A stretch of DNA of 64,000 nt from Portulaca oleracea (GCA_029582165.1 CM055868.1:8817501-8881500); one strand, 5' to 3'. Shown: positions 22,777-34,252, counted from the first letter of the stretch. Numbers and translations are program-made. Notes: generated from the sequence alone by a model not told the origin.

Positions 22777-24180
22777 CACCTCCATCAACACGATTTTTTT
22801 CGTGCTTCAATTACTCTACCCCTTCCCTCCCCCCCCCCCCCCCCCCCGGGTATCTGATCAGCACTCCCTGTCCACTATGCTCCCTAGCATCTTAGACACA
22901 ACGATACGCACTTGGAAGGAAGTTTGCATAGGGGTTTTCTGATGGAATTCGAGTTGGTTGCAAAAGTTGGAGTTGCTTTATGTTTGCCTAAATATCTAGC
23001 TGTAGCTCATGGTATTCAATCACTACCTAAGCTATCTCCAAAGAGTAATGATGTTATGAAGCAACCAAGCATTCCTGCCTCGCAAATTTTCTATAACACC
23101 AAACCAATGTTCTTAATAACTAGTGTAGACTATCCAGATTGTATCACCTAATCAAAGAGGCGTGGTTGAGGTTGTTTCTGTTTGTGAGGATAAAGAGCAG
23201 ACAAACTTCAGCTTATAGATCTTCTTCTTGAAAGAAAAATTTGAAGACCCAACTATTCATCAGGTAAGTTTGTTAATGTCAATTGAAGATCAGAGGGGGC
23301 ATAGTTTTGTTAATGTCAATTGAAGACACATCTGGCAGTTAAGTAAGTGTAGAAGATTCAAGGAGTGGAAAACCATATCTCTGTCCAAAATAAAAGCAAA
23401 AATTCTCTACCATCGATACTCAGGCGTTTCAATTAGCCAAGAATTAATCGATCCAGCTCTACATTCCAACCTTTACATCCTCCTTAGAAGAGCCATACAG
23501 GAAGTGAAGCGAAACCATGGGTGTCAGAGAGTAAGTCGGTGATTGGAGTTGTCATTAAGTCGGTGAAAACTACATCTACGAAGGTAAAAGGAGGATTAGA
23601 TTTTTAGGACTAGTGGGCCAAGTCTTTGGGCCAAACATTAGGGAGCCTTTTGGGCTCAAAGTACCATCCCACATTCTACAACCCCAAAGGTCAAACGATA
23701 TTACAACTCTTTGTGGACTAATCACCATCCGAGGTTAGCAGCTTTAGGAGGCAACCAGAAAATTAGATAGCTTAGTAGGTTGTGTGAATTCTCTACACCA
23801 ACGCTACACGTGGAGCAAGGGGAAGGTAAACTGGAAAGCTAAGGAAAAAATTACAGAGGGTACGTGGTTGAACTACGAAGAGTAAAAATCCAGTGCAGTA
23901 GGATAAGGCATATTATTGGTTTTTACAGTGCTTGAGTCCTTTTTTTACATACAAGTGGCCTTACACCAACCTATGAAATGTGAGAACACTTGACATTTTC
24001 ACTCAAAGCGTAGGATAGAAGAATCCTCTGTCAGGGATTTCTTCAACTGAAAAGACTCCCAAAATGACTACTTGGCGTGTCCAGTAAAGCCAAGTGGGAC
24101 ATGTACAAAGATGCCCTTTGTACACTCCACCTTATAAAAGAAAAAGGATTGAAACCCAACATGCATTCCCATATTATGTC
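22777..24180. other. Unassigned stretch with poly-C run
   Basis: A run of 19 C is at 22829-22847. A plus-strand open frame of 79 codons (22912-23151) is not recognised. The rest has many stops. It may be a 5' part or flank of the LINE that follows, but no LINE motif is visible here. Confidence 0.4.
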
Positions 24181-24303
24181 CATCATCACTCCTTCGCCTC
24201 ACTAAAAAGAGCTTCCCACTCTTATACTTTCAATATCTTCAACACACTGCACTAGCAGTGCAAATTCTGTGGCCAACGCCAGTGCTCTGTTTCAAAAATC
24301 GAC

Positions 24304-25500
24304 ATGGTAGAGCAGTGCAGACTCAGGAGAGTACGTAGACTCAGACAATTCAATGCCAATGTTCGCACCGAAGTTCCACCACCCCCTCCAGCCTTTGAGG
24401 AAAGGTGGGATAATACAATTTTTGGCTATGTCACAGACAACCAAAATTGGGACTCGGAAGTCATTCAGATGCTAGTTAACCAGCGATAGGGAACGATTGG
24501 CAGAGTAGAAGTGCACCGCTTTTCCTCAAGAATCTTATGCTTCTGGTTTCGTAACCCTCAAGACAGAATTGAAATGCAAACCCATAGCACGTTAAACTTT
24601 AATGGCTCACCGTTTGTCATGGCACCAAGGGTACGCTGAGCTCGCACCACAAAGCCTCGACTTCAACACCACATTCTTATGGGTCCAACTGGAGGGACTG
24701 CAATTCCGTCACCAATAGATGGGGGCAATTTTGCACGTAGCAAGAGTGGCAGGCTGAATCGTGGAATAAGGGTTTCGAAGAGATTTTGCTACCGATGGGA
24801 TAAACGTAAGCATTATGGTCCAAGTAAATATAAACAGACCATTAGTGTCGGGCGTTCTGATGCGAGATGAAAGAGGACACATCTTTTGGATAAGATTTTG
24901 GTATGAAAATGTCTTCATATTCTGCAGAAGATGCGGGAGAGTGGGACATTATACAAACTCGTGCCCACGTACACCAGAACAAGGTCGGGAGGACATTCTG
25001 GAACGTATAAGGGAAGCAGCACAAGAAGGCAATCACATTTTGATGGGAGGGGGACTAGGTTACTCGAACCATATTAGAGCTTTCCCACCCAAAAGGGATA
25101 CCTCACTACGACAGTATACAGAGGACAGCGACTCAGAGCCAGAAATACACATCCCGACAATACAGGCAAACGACGGAGCAGAAGGTGACGAGATGGAACT
25201 CCCCCTGGTTGAAGTTCGATCCATGTTAGGAGGCATAAACGAACATCACCTACCAAGACCGAACCGCCAACGACGTAGAGATCACTATTATATATATGGG
25301 GTCTTCATCTACCGATACGGAGGCAATCAGACCAGCAAGAAGGAGAAGAATAGGCACTCATCAAGCGGGAGTCAGAAAAGGGAACTCTGTAGATGACTAA
25401 AGAAACTTGGCAGGCCCAACACCAACCAACTTGCTAGAAGTTACCCAAGGAGAGAGTTCTGTCAATCTGAGCATGGCGAGCAACGATGTCAATTGATCAA
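24304..25500 (+). pseudogene. LINE ORF1, N-terminal and zinc-knuckle part
   Basis: 24304-24489 encodes a basic start followed by a DUF4283-like stretch with a stop at 24487-24489. 24815-25396 encodes FWIRFWYENVFIFCRRCG with zinc knuckle CRRCGRVGHYTNSC, then an acidic, low-complexity tail. This is the ORF1/gag-like RNA-binding protein of plant LINEs. Confidence 0.83.
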
Positions 25501-26269
25501 GAAGTATGTAGAGGACCTGGATAAAAATGTCACTAAACTTTCCAATATTGTAAAAAATGTCACTAACCTTTTAAAATATGCATAATTGCCATTTAACTTT
25601 CCGATTTAGTCAAAAATTCCCTTCTAACTGGTTATAGCAATTAATATCTCAGGTAATAGTTAGTTAACTTGTGAGAAATTGTTTGAAAAAATTTGAAAAG
25701 AAAATCAGAAAAGGGGAATGAGATGTGTTTGCCTCCTGAGTTCCATCCATTCCAAACTCAGATCATCTCCCACCTCTTCTTCCTTAAACCTACTGAAACA
25801 ACAACCCCAAGACCACCGCAAATCTCTTCATCATTGATCCCTTTACATTCACCACCACCTGCACACCAGCACCCCTGCCAATGGGATCCTGCCGACTCCG
25901 GCGACCAGCTCCTTTGTTTAAGGTAGTTGCGTTTGTGAACTGTAGTCTTGCCTCTTGTTCAAGTACCGCCATGGCTAAGGTGGTAAGAGGAAAATGGAGA
26001 CGATAAAAAAACATAGGATCGGGCTTTTGGCTTTGCAAATGGAGAAAGAAAACACATGCTATTATATTGTATCTGAGTAGGGAATATTTGAGAGGAGAAA
26101 TATGTGGGTCATGGTGAGGGGAAAACAGCCAAGAGAAAATTTGTGATCCTCTAATATTATTCGGAAGAAATTTTCTTATTTGGAGCAAGTGGACACCATA
26201 AAAAATAGTCCCATAAAATATAATAGGGGTGTCCAATTTAGTAGCAACCCAAAACTCCCTAAAATATTA

Positions 26270-26524
26270 CTCCCTCCGTCCCAAATAAATTGTCTAAGTA
26301 TGACTAATTAGGTCAAAATTTTTACATTTTGACTGTTAGTTTATCAAATTATATGTTGAGGTATTATATAAGACTGCCACTATTTGATTTGTGATGAAAA
26401 ATATTTTTACCTAAATACAATATTATTAGTCTTGCTAAGATAAAACATAAAAAATTAGTGATCAAAGTGCTGCATCGAAGACTATGAAAAAGGAAATTGG
26501 ACAAATTAGTTGGGACGGAGGGAG
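26270..26524. mobile_element. Stowaway MITE (255 bp)
   Basis: Near-perfect inverted ends CTCCCTCCGTCCCAAATAA and (reversed) CTCCCTCCGTCCCAACTAA, with TA on both sides. This is a classic Stowaway, nested in the MULE-like element. Confidence 0.95.
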
Positions 26525-26719
26525 TACCAAATTATTTTTTTATAATTAGCAAAAAATGTAAGTCAATGAATTTGATAATTGTGTATCAGTATAAGTTTAA
26601 GATATAAATATTTAATTAATGTGAAATTTCAGTTTATTTGATAGACATATTTATATGATGATGTTAAATTTTGTTAAAATTGTGAATATGTCATTTAATA
26701 TTTATTTTTATTTTTATGG

Positions 26720-27255
26720 GTTATTGGATAACAATAATATAAACTTTGGGGGTATTGGCTGATAATAATACGAACAATTTTGTTGGACACTAGTAGTACC
26801 AACTATTGACCTATTTTCCAGTAATAGTACAACACTGAGTTAGTAGGTTTTCGACTTAGGAAAAAGATGACATGTCACCTAATTCTCTGACCCTAAGGCT
26901 CCGGCAAGTTGAAAAATTGTCAACTACCACATGTTTTTGTCAGTAAGCAACATTAACCAACTTAGCAAAACAATAATGTAAAAATAAAACTTTAATTGTT
27001 TTTAGTTAAATTGGTCAATGTTGCTTTAATTGACAAAAACGAGTTTTAATCAACATTTTTTCCACTTGCTCCAGCCTCCAGCTCAGACAATTAGGTGACA
27101 CTCCATCTTTTCATCGAGTCAAGCACTTACCAACTCGATGGCGTACTATTAACGGAAAATAGGTCTATAGTCGGTACTGTTAGTGTCCAACAAAATTGTC
27201 GGTATTATTATCGGCCAATACCCTCAAACTTGGTATTATTGTTATCCAATAATCC
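26720..27255. mobile_element. Foldback-type TIR element (536 bp)
   Basis: Inverted arms of roughly 200-270 bp make up nearly the whole element: left GGGTTATTGGATAACAATAA, right reversed GGATTATTGGATAACAATAA, with shared blocks such as ACAATTTTGTTGGACACTA. The flanks TATTTTTAT and TATTTTTGT suggest an eroded 9-bp TSD. It is non-coding. Confidence 0.75.
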
Positions 27256-27874
27256 TATTTTTGTTGATATTTATTTATATTTTATTATTTTATTTTTCAA
27301 AAACGCTTATGCAATAAGAACTATATTGGACACCCCTAAATTGGATGTCTAGATCCGCCACTGAAAATGGGAATCCAGCTTTTATGATAATTGACAGGTA
27401 TGGTGCTTCTCAATTTTGGGTAAAGCTCAAAACAGAGAGTGAAGGGATAACTGTGTGTGAGTGAGGTCTTTTTTTGTTTTGTTTGGGGTTGTGGTGGTGG
27501 TGATAATGGCGAGTTTGGGGGTTTGGGTTTGACCAATTCCTTTATTTCAATTTCCATGGACATTTGATTTGATGTCATTGAGGTGATGGGGAAATGGAAA
27601 TGGTGGATGAGTTTTCAGAAGTTCATACTTGAATGAAGAAATTTGGGGAGATTGGGGGTTTAATTGGAGAAATTAGGGTTTTCATTTTTTAATATTAATT
27701 TTTATAATTATTTACAATGTTTACCATTTATAGCAGGTACCATTAAATTACAAGGGTATTTTTGACTATTTTGGAAACTTGAATGACAATCATGGATGTC
27801 TTTAAAGTCCAGTGACATTTTTTACTAAATCGGAAAGTTTAGTGACATTTTTATCCAAGCACTCGAAGTATGTA

Positions 27875-28055
27875 TCCAACAGAAATGGAGCGGCAATCTG
27901 ACACCGAGGGAGGGGACTCTGAATCCATGTACGGCGCAGGAACGAATCAACAAGAACAACACATAACAGGAGAAGAGGAACCAACCTCTTATTCGTTAGG
28001 AGATGAGTTACAAGCATCCATGCAACGTATCTCAATCTCTCCAGATGTGCATGGC
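27875..28055 (+). pseudogene. LINE ORF1, middle segment
   Basis: Open plus-strand sequence continues the acidic, glutamine-rich ORF1 tail between the MULE-like element and the Cassandra insertion. The assignment rests on position between the insertions. Confidence 0.65.
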
Positions 28056-28155
28056 TGTAACACCCCAAATATGTGGTTAAAGTATGACTTAAGAGGATCG
28101 AAATGACTACTTATATCACCAAGGTGCACCTTCTTTTATGGTAGCTCATCCGTTG

Positions 28156-28220
28156 GGAACTCCTCAGTTGAGCATGCTTGGCTGGGAGTAGTCTCAGGAT
28201 GGGTGACCTCTTGGGAAGTT
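28156..28220 (+). other. 5S rRNA-like domain in Cassandra 5' LTR
   Basis: GAACTCCTCAGTTGAGCATG, CTTGGCTGGGAGTAGTCTCA and GGATGGGTGACCTCTTGGGA correspond to the middle and 3' half of plant 5S rRNA, covering the box A and box C regions of the internal Pol III promoter. It is not a functional 5S gene: the 5' and 3' ends of 5S are not recognisable. Confidence 0.88.
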
Positions 28221-28563
28221 TTCCCGGCAGCGTGTGAGCAAGGATGAAGCACACTGGAAAGACTCGTGGTGATTTTTCGGGCCAATCAGCGATCCTTGAA
28301 ATAGTTATTGGTAATGTGCGTGGCCTAAGAGGGGTATTAGTGCCGACCCGCGACCTTGAGTTGCGCTAGTGAACGGGAGATCCATGGGCAGTCACCTAGC
28401 GGGGTAAAGATTCTAGAGTGAATTGTGGCACAACGAGGATGTTGTGCGCTTAAGTGGGGGTGATTGTAACACCCCGGATATGTGATTAAAGAATTACTTA
28501 AGAGGATCGAAATGACTACTTATATCACCAAGGTGCGCCTTCTTTTATGGCAGCTCATCTGTT

Positions 28564-28629
28564 GGAACTCCTCAGTTAAGCGTGTTTGGCCATGAGTAGT
28601 CTTAGGATGGGTGACCTCTTGGGAAGTTT
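28564..28629 (+). other. 5S rRNA-like domain in Cassandra 3' LTR
   Basis: GGAACTCCTCAGTTAAGCGT, GTTTGGCCATGAGTAGTCTT and AGGATGGGTGACCTCTTGGG match 5S rRNA. The AGTTAAGCGTG part is closer to genuine 5S than in the other LTR. Confidence 0.88.
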
Positions 28630-28760
28630 CTCAGGCGGTGTGTGAGTGAGGACGAAGCACGCTGGAAAGACTCATGGTGATTTGTGGGGCCAGTCAGCGA
28701 TCCTTGAAACAGTTATTGGTAATGTTCGCAGCCCGGGAGGGGTCGATGCTTTACAATGGC

Positions 28761-29618
28761 ACACACGAAAACAGAAAACGGGGAGAACATAACGATCATA
28801 ACAACCATGGAGGGCAGATTGGTACTTCCAAATGGGGACGCATCAGTCAGAGGTCAACTAAGAAGACCAAATCTGTCAAATGAAACCAGGGGGCCAAATC
28901 ACACGCAAGTGCAAGGAGGGACCACTTTGTAGAACAACCCCCACATTATGCACATTATGTCGATATAATAGGGAATGTTGAGGCAAGGCCTTCAACAGCA
29001 GAAATTATACTCCCACATACGGCTTGGGAGCCAACACAAGAGTTTTTAGAAAACCTTTGGCGTCAAGACGTCGAGATCATATAAGGATTGGGATTGTTAG
29101 TGTTTATAGAATTTATGTTACCAAGGTCAGAATCACACTATTCGGCCTACTGGGAGATAATGGCGCAAGGCATAATAGAAGGAAACCCCATGGAGATCGA
29201 GTGGCCACCCACTTGGCCAAAACGAGAGCAAGCGCAAGATTGGAGTCAGGAGGAGGTTAGTGATCGACACAAATCATACCACTAGATTTCGCCGACTACC
29301 CAACTTCCATGGAACACTGACCTCGGCAAACTCATGTGACCGAGGTGAATGGAGAATCAAAGGCGGTAGAAGGCGGAAACCGTGCCTTAGGAGAACCAGA
29401 TCATGGTCGAGGTCCTGAAAAGAGGAACAGACGGACCTGGTGGGCATTCAAAAACTAATTTTCAAGAAGAGGAGCAAAAAAGCCATTCAAATTTAGTTGA
29501 AGACTCATTTCTATAGGGCACTTCTAAATGGAGGCTCACTTCGGGACACCCAATGGATGGATTTTTGGAAGAGGTGGCAGAGGTAGCTCTGTAAATGCCT
29601 CCACCACAGAAATGATTT
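28761..29618 (+). pseudogene. LINE ORF1 C-terminal part and ORF1-ORF2 junction
   Basis: ORF1-like sequence continues after the Cassandra. Frames at 29024-29285 encode a tail with IEGNPMEIEWPPTWPKREQA, in shifted frames. It leads into the endonuclease. Confidence 0.6.
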
Positions 29619-30395
29619 CCATAGGCGTATGAAATTGCAGAGGATTGGGTGCAGCGGAGTACTCTGCGATTCAAAACCTAATATGGCTCCGACAGGCTGT
29701 TGGATTTGATGTCGTAGCTTTATATGAGAAGAAATGTTTGTAGTAGATGCTAAAAATGTTCTATATAAAATAGGGTTTAATTACTGCGATGGGGTCAATG
29801 CGATAGGGAGATCAAGAGGAATAGCTATTGGGTGGGCAGACTCAATATAAGTTGATGTTTTTTGTAAAAATCCCAACTATGTTGTACTTGCTATTAATAA
29901 TATCGGGTGTCTTTGTTGGTACTTGGTGTTTGTGTATGGGGCACCGGTTTTATCGCATCGACAACACGTATGGTAGGCCTAAAGGGTATACTCACACAAC
30001 TAGATGCACCGTACGTGCTAGTAGGGGACTTTAATCAGGTCGAAAACTCCTCACAAAAATTGGGAGGCTCGTCACAAATACGAGGACAAAAGGAATTCCT
30101 TCAATGGAAAACAGAGTTAGGACTAGTCGATATTCCTTTTATTGGCGTCCCATATACTTGGAGCAACGAAAGAAAAGGAGATGAAAGCATATGGGAACGA
30201 CTAGACAAGGCGTATACTTCTACAGAGTGGTCGACAACATTCCTAAAAACCTTCTTGCGAAATATGCCGGTGGTAATCTCGGACCATTCCATGGTGCAAC
30301 TAAAGGTACAAAGATTACAAAACCAAAAACGACGATTGCATAGATTAGAACCTTGGATCACCCACCGCGGGGATTTTGGAAACAGCTACAACTGA
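29619..30395 (+). pseudogene. LINE AP-like endonuclease
   Basis: It starts with NCRGLGAAEYSAIQNLIWLR near 29634. From 29907 it has VLVGDFNQ, PYTWSNERKGDESIWERLDK and VVISDHSMV. The GDFN and SDH catalytic motifs are conserved. A frameshift lies between about 29745 and 29900. Confidence 0.88.
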
Positions 30396-30424
30396 TTAAG
30401 GAAAATACGTAGCGAGGAACTCCG

Positions 30425-31770
30425 ATGCATAGAGTGGTACAACTAATTAAGCAGGACATGATGATAGGAAAAGCCCTATGCTTGGAAGCAAAGAAGCATA
30501 GAACACAGGAAGTAATAAACAACTTTGAGGAAATGCAAAAACTACATATCAAATTGGCGGAGATGGGAATGGAGCAATCAACATTCGCAGCGATGGAATT
30601 AAAGGATGTAGAGTTCGAAGAGGCGCTGCAAAGGTTAGCAGACTACTGGAAATATAAAGCGAAGATAAAGTGGCTCATAGAGAGAGATTGCTACTCAAAG
30701 TTTTTCTATAGACATTACAAAATCAGACAAAGTTGTACTAGGATATTTGGGCTATTGCGTGAAGATGGAACTTGGGTATTTGATCAGAGTGAAATAAAAG
30801 AGTAAGTGTTGCAGTACTTCAAAACCTTATACTGCCTTCCGCCACTTAACATCTCAACGAGATACCACTGTATAGATGTCATACTCTCCAGATTCTCCAC
30901 AAAACTCAGCCATAGGGATCAACAAGACCTACATGACTGTTTACAGCAACAGAGGTTAGGGCAACAGTTTTCCAGATGGGAAAAGACAAGAGTTCAGGAC
31001 CGGATGAGGTGACACCAACGTTCTTTCAAAATGTTGGGAAGAGATAAGGCCAGAAGTCACGGATGCAATACTCAACATACTCAATGGAGGGTCATTCTTG
31101 GGAGAAATAAATAATACATCCATTGTTCTATTATGGAAAAACCATCATCCCAAAGCATAAAGGACTATCGACCGATAAGCTTATGCAATGTCATATACAG
31201 AATATTATCGAAGTGCCTAGTCAACAGGATCAGACCAATAATGGAGAAAATCATTGGGCCGACCCAAGGAGCATTTCTCCCAGGACGGATGGCTGCAGAA
31301 AATTGCATGTTGGTACACGAAATTCTACACAGGCCTTGAAAGTGGATATGAGCAAAGCCTACAATCGTGTGAGATGGGAATTTAATGAATGTATCCTCCT
31401 AATACTAGAATTCTCTGACTTTTGGTTCCGGCTGATAATGAAGTGTATCACAACAATTCGATACTCAATAGTCGTCAATGGAGATACTACGCCACAAATT
31501 ATTCACCAAGTTGGATCACGACAAGGTGAACCGTTATCACCATACCTTTTCATACTAGGGATGGAAGTGTTATCCATCGCCATAGATAATGCCGCCAAGG
31601 ATGGACTGATAAAAGAAATATCACTCTCAAGGGGAGGCCCCAGGATAACACATTTGTTTTTCGCAAACGACTCGTTCTTCTTCGTGGAAACGACTCAAAT
31701 AGGGTTTACAGGGCTCAAAGCATATTGGACTATTTCAACTACATATCAGGGCAAACTATTAACATAGGTG
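30425..31770 (+). pseudogene. LINE reverse transcriptase, catalytic residues lost
   Basis: 30425-30805 is the linker before RT (IKWLIERDCYSKFFY). 31133-31339 has IKDYRPISLCNVIYRILSK and GPTQGAFLPGR. After a frameshift, 31340-31767 has VDMSKAYNRVRWEF (usual YDRVEW is YNRVRW), GSRQGEPLSPYLF and FFANDSF (usual FADD is FAND). With two active-site changes plus frameshifts it cannot be active. Confidence 0.9.
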
Positions 31771-31979
31771 GTTATCAGCACGGACGCTATCCAAACCATC
31801 AATATTTTGGCGGGCAAACAACAAGCTCTAAGAATAGCATACCCGATAATGTGCAAAATCAAGAAGCAGATGAAAGCCTTTACCATGTGCAGAATACAGA
31901 AAGTCCATAAACACCGTGTCTTAGTAGCTCATAGGTTAGCGAAAAAATTGAAAAAACGTGTAATAAAATGAGTTGTGTT

Positions 31980-33054
31980 TTTAAGCTAGACACTGTTTTG
32001 TCTCATTTGAAAAGAAAAAATCCTTTGGAAAAAAAAAAGGGAAGAGTAAGCTCTTGTTTTGGTTGTCTAAGTTCTGAGGGATCCATTGGTTCACGTCATG
32101 CACATTTTTATTTCCAATGAAAATGGACCATTTTTCCATGCACTCTTTATCATGACAAGGGTAGTAAGGGTCATATGACATTTTACAAAGTTTCCTTTGT
32201 CGAAAAAGCGTTACTCATCAATCCCCAAGTGTTGTATTTCATATTTGGCACAACATTTACCTCCCAAACTACTTTCCATGTCCCGTCCTCTTCTTTTCAG
32301 CAGCATAATCTTCCCTTTTCTTGCTTTCTAACTAAGCTCTTTGGCAAGTGATAGATCGTTCTCATTAAATACTCACCATCCCTTGTCTACCATATAGTAT
32401 TGGTCATCCCCAGGAACAAAGTCAACCCTTAATGTCAAGGGGGTGAAAATATTAACTAAATCTATGGAAGGATATAAAGGGGTTGAAAAAATAATATTTA
32501 ATGAAATAATGATAAATTGGCAATATGAAACAACATGAAAGCAAAAATTTTAAAAGTAAGAAAAAATAAGGAGTATCCAATAGATATGGAAGGATCGAAT
32601 ATGATTTTATTTGTGTTAGGTAAAAATAAACAAAGAAAATTAACACATCAAGACCTATGGTTTGCTAAGATATAGTCTTACCAATTCTACCAACAATCAC
32701 ATGTAGACATTTTGGCTCATAATATCTAAAAAAAATTTATATGGGTCGGGGGAGGGGGGAGGGGACATTTGCCCCCTCTTGCCTAAGTTGCCTTAAGGGA
32801 GCTCTGCCCCTGGTCATCCACTTATCCCATGCATTTCAATTGGAATGACTTGAATATCCTTAACTTCATGGGCATTTAAGCATGCTTGCACCATCACATT
32901 TTCCATAAACGTTCCCATGGTTATCAATTTCATGTTATGAGCATTTAGTTTAAGGTGGATGGCAATTGGCAAAGGTTTATATCTCATGTATATGGAGTTT
33001 TAGAAGCCACTTGTCTTCCCAAATTTTCATCGACCAAAAAATCCAATCCAATCC
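31980..33054 (-). pseudogene. LINE RT C-terminal/zf-RVT fragment, split by a hAT MITE
   Basis: Minus-strand reading gives MKIWEDKWLL near 33040-33005, TRDGEYLMRTIYHL near 32385, WKVVWEVNVVPNMKYNTW near 32280-32220 and CMEKWSIF near 32140. These are in the order seen after a LINE RT (IWEDKWLP, DGEYSVRSGYHL, WKKIW...PPKVKHFLW). Frames are broken. It belongs to a different copy from the plus-strand LINE to its left. Confidence 0.65.
32411..32812. mobile_element. hAT-type MITE (402 bp)
   Basis: The ends are CAGGAACAAAGTC and (right, reversed) CAGGGGCAGAGCTC, similar to hAT termini of the CAGGGGCGGA type. The 8-bp flanks GTCATCCC (32403-32410) and GTCATCCA (32813-32820) match at 7 of 8. The interior is AT-rich with a G-rich stretch at 32747-32764. 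It sits inside LINE sequence. Confidence 0.8.
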
Positions 33055-33122
33055 AATATCAATGAAAGATGGATTGAGGGGGAAAATGAAGAAAAAAGCA
33101 ACTGAAATTTGGACCATAATTG

Positions 33123-33125
<3 letters not shown>

Positions 33126-33163
<38 letters not shown>
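33126..33163. repeat. (GA)n microsatellite
   Basis: A pure GA run of about 19 units near the 5' end of the ORF1-only LINE, upstream of its RRM. Confidence 0.95.
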
Positions 33164-33167
<4 letters not shown>

Positions 33168-33189
33168 TGATTGGAAATCTACCAAAAGG

Positions 33190-33450
33190 ATGGAAAACCC
33201 AAACATTATTCATTCTGTGTATGTGGGAAATCTACCCGAAAGGATTGAAAAATATGGATTAATAGCAATATTTGGAATATTTGGGAAGGTGAAAGAATTG
33301 AGAATCCCTTGGAGGAGGAATGACAAGCGGAAGATATGGGTTTATCCGTTACTGGAACAGATGGGTGGCCATGGAAAGTATAAGTAGGTTGAATGGGAGG
33401 CTAGTTAGGGGAAAGAGATTGCAAGTTCAACAAGCAAGGAGGAGAGTTAA
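33190..33450 (+). pseudogene. RRM domain of LINE ORF1
   Basis: HSVYVGNLPERIEKYGL (RNP2-like VYVGNL) and FGKVKELRIPWRR come first, then after a frameshift GFIRYWNRW (RNP1-like) and ISRLNGRLVRGKRLQVQQAR. This is one RRM split by a frameshift near 33330. Confidence 0.8.
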
Positions 33451-33599
33451 CCAAGTTTAGAATAGGTGGGTGTTAATGAAGCAAACTTGGGTTAGGAAAG
33501 AGTCGGTGCAAAACGGAAATAAAAATAATGAAAAGGTAGAATAAAGAGTGGAAGGAGAGGTGAACAAGGAAATTCAAGAATGATTCAAACGGAGTCTGA

Positions 33600-34252
33600 T
33601 TGGCATCAGCCCTTAGCCAAGGGATCTAGATACAATGTCCTCAACCATACTTCACAATTATGGTCCAGTTTCTAAGGTGACAACGATAAGTAGCACAAAG
33701 TTTATAATAACACTACCAAGTGAAGAGGATGTGGAGGAGGCGCTAAAAAATCCATTGGAGCTTGATGTGCGGTTCTCGGAAATTAGAAATTGGTCTAGGT
33801 ATGAGACCTGTGAGGATAGGAGAGTGTGTCTTGACATCCATGGGGTCCCATCCTATGGTTGGAAGTGGGTGAACTTTCAGAGATGTGTCCAACAATGGGG
33901 CACATTAATAAACGTTGGCCAAAGCACACGATCAGTAGAACACTTTGAGCATATGCGAGTTCAAATCCTGACTAAGGTTTTCCCAAGGATTGAAGGTAAG
34001 GTATTACTAACAGTGGAAGATTGCTCTTATCCAATGTTCGTTAAGGAGGTCATTAATTATATGCACCCATTAGTCACAAATTCGTGGGACGTAAACAATT
34101 CAGATGAAGAAGAGGAGAATGAAAATTCAAGTAACAGATCCACAAACCTGATTGATCTGGCTAATACAGACAAGAGCTCTTCGAAGGGAGGTGAAAGGTC
34201 GATCATCCAATATGTTGAATGTGAGGGGTCAAAGAGGTCGATGGAGATTTAA
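33600..34252 (+). pseudogene. LINE ORF1, DUF4283-like C-terminal part
   Basis: An open frame of 205 codons from 33635 has ISSTKFIITLPSEEDVEEAL, RRVCLDIHGVPSYGWKWVNF and GTLINVGQST. This pattern occurs in plant LINE ORF1 proteins that join an RRM to a DUF4283-like domain. It ends in an acidic, serine-rich tail. The zinc knuckle of other ORF1s is absent. Confidence 0.75.

Larger units (their letters stand above)
25511..27864. mobile_element. MULE-like element (2354 bp), non-autonomous
   Basis: An exact 10-bp TSD, GAAGTATGTA, flanks it (25501-25510 and 27865-27874). The terminal inverted repeats are imperfect, about 130 bp: left GAGGACCTGGATAAAAATGT, right (reversed) GAGTGCTTGGATAAAAATGT, then CACTAAACTTTCC in both. 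There is no transposase. Inside are unique, less AT-rich stretches (25700-25990 and 27350-27690) that might be captured host DNA but are not recognised, plus two nested elements. Confidence 0.87.
28056..28755 (+). mobile_element. Cassandra TRIM retrotransposon (700 bp)
   Basis: Exact TSD ATGGC flanks it (28051-28055 and 28756-28760). Two LTRs start TGTAACACCCC (28056 and 28465); the 3' LTR is 28465-28755 and the 5' LTR ends near 28345. A purine-rich GTGGGGGTGAT directly precedes the 3' LTR. Both LTRs contain 5S-rRNA-like sequence, the hallmark of Cassandra. There is no coding region; Cassandra relies on proteins from other elements. The primer-binding site is not clear. Confidence 0.92.
24180..31970 (+). 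mobile_element. L1-type LINE, interrupted by two insertions
   Basis: Plus-strand order is ORF1 (24304-25500, resuming 27875-28050 and 28761-29290), endonuclease (29619-30395) and RT (30425-31770). Two younger elements sit inside ORF1: a 2.35-kb MULE-like element and a Cassandra. Removing each with one TSD copy leaves ORF1-like sequence running on. The 3' end is lost after the RT, and no zf-RVT, RNase H or poly-A follows. Stops and frameshifts are scattered throughout, so it is inactive. Confidence 0.85.

Noticed and set aside
22912..23151. 79-codon plus-strand frame as a gene
   Set aside because: No recognisable domain, no splice partners, and it lies between transposons next to a poly-C run.
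28156..28629. Genuine 5S rRNA genes
   Set aside because: Only the middle and 3' half of 5S is recognisable, and the segments sit inside LTRs with TG ends and a TSD, so this is Cassandra.
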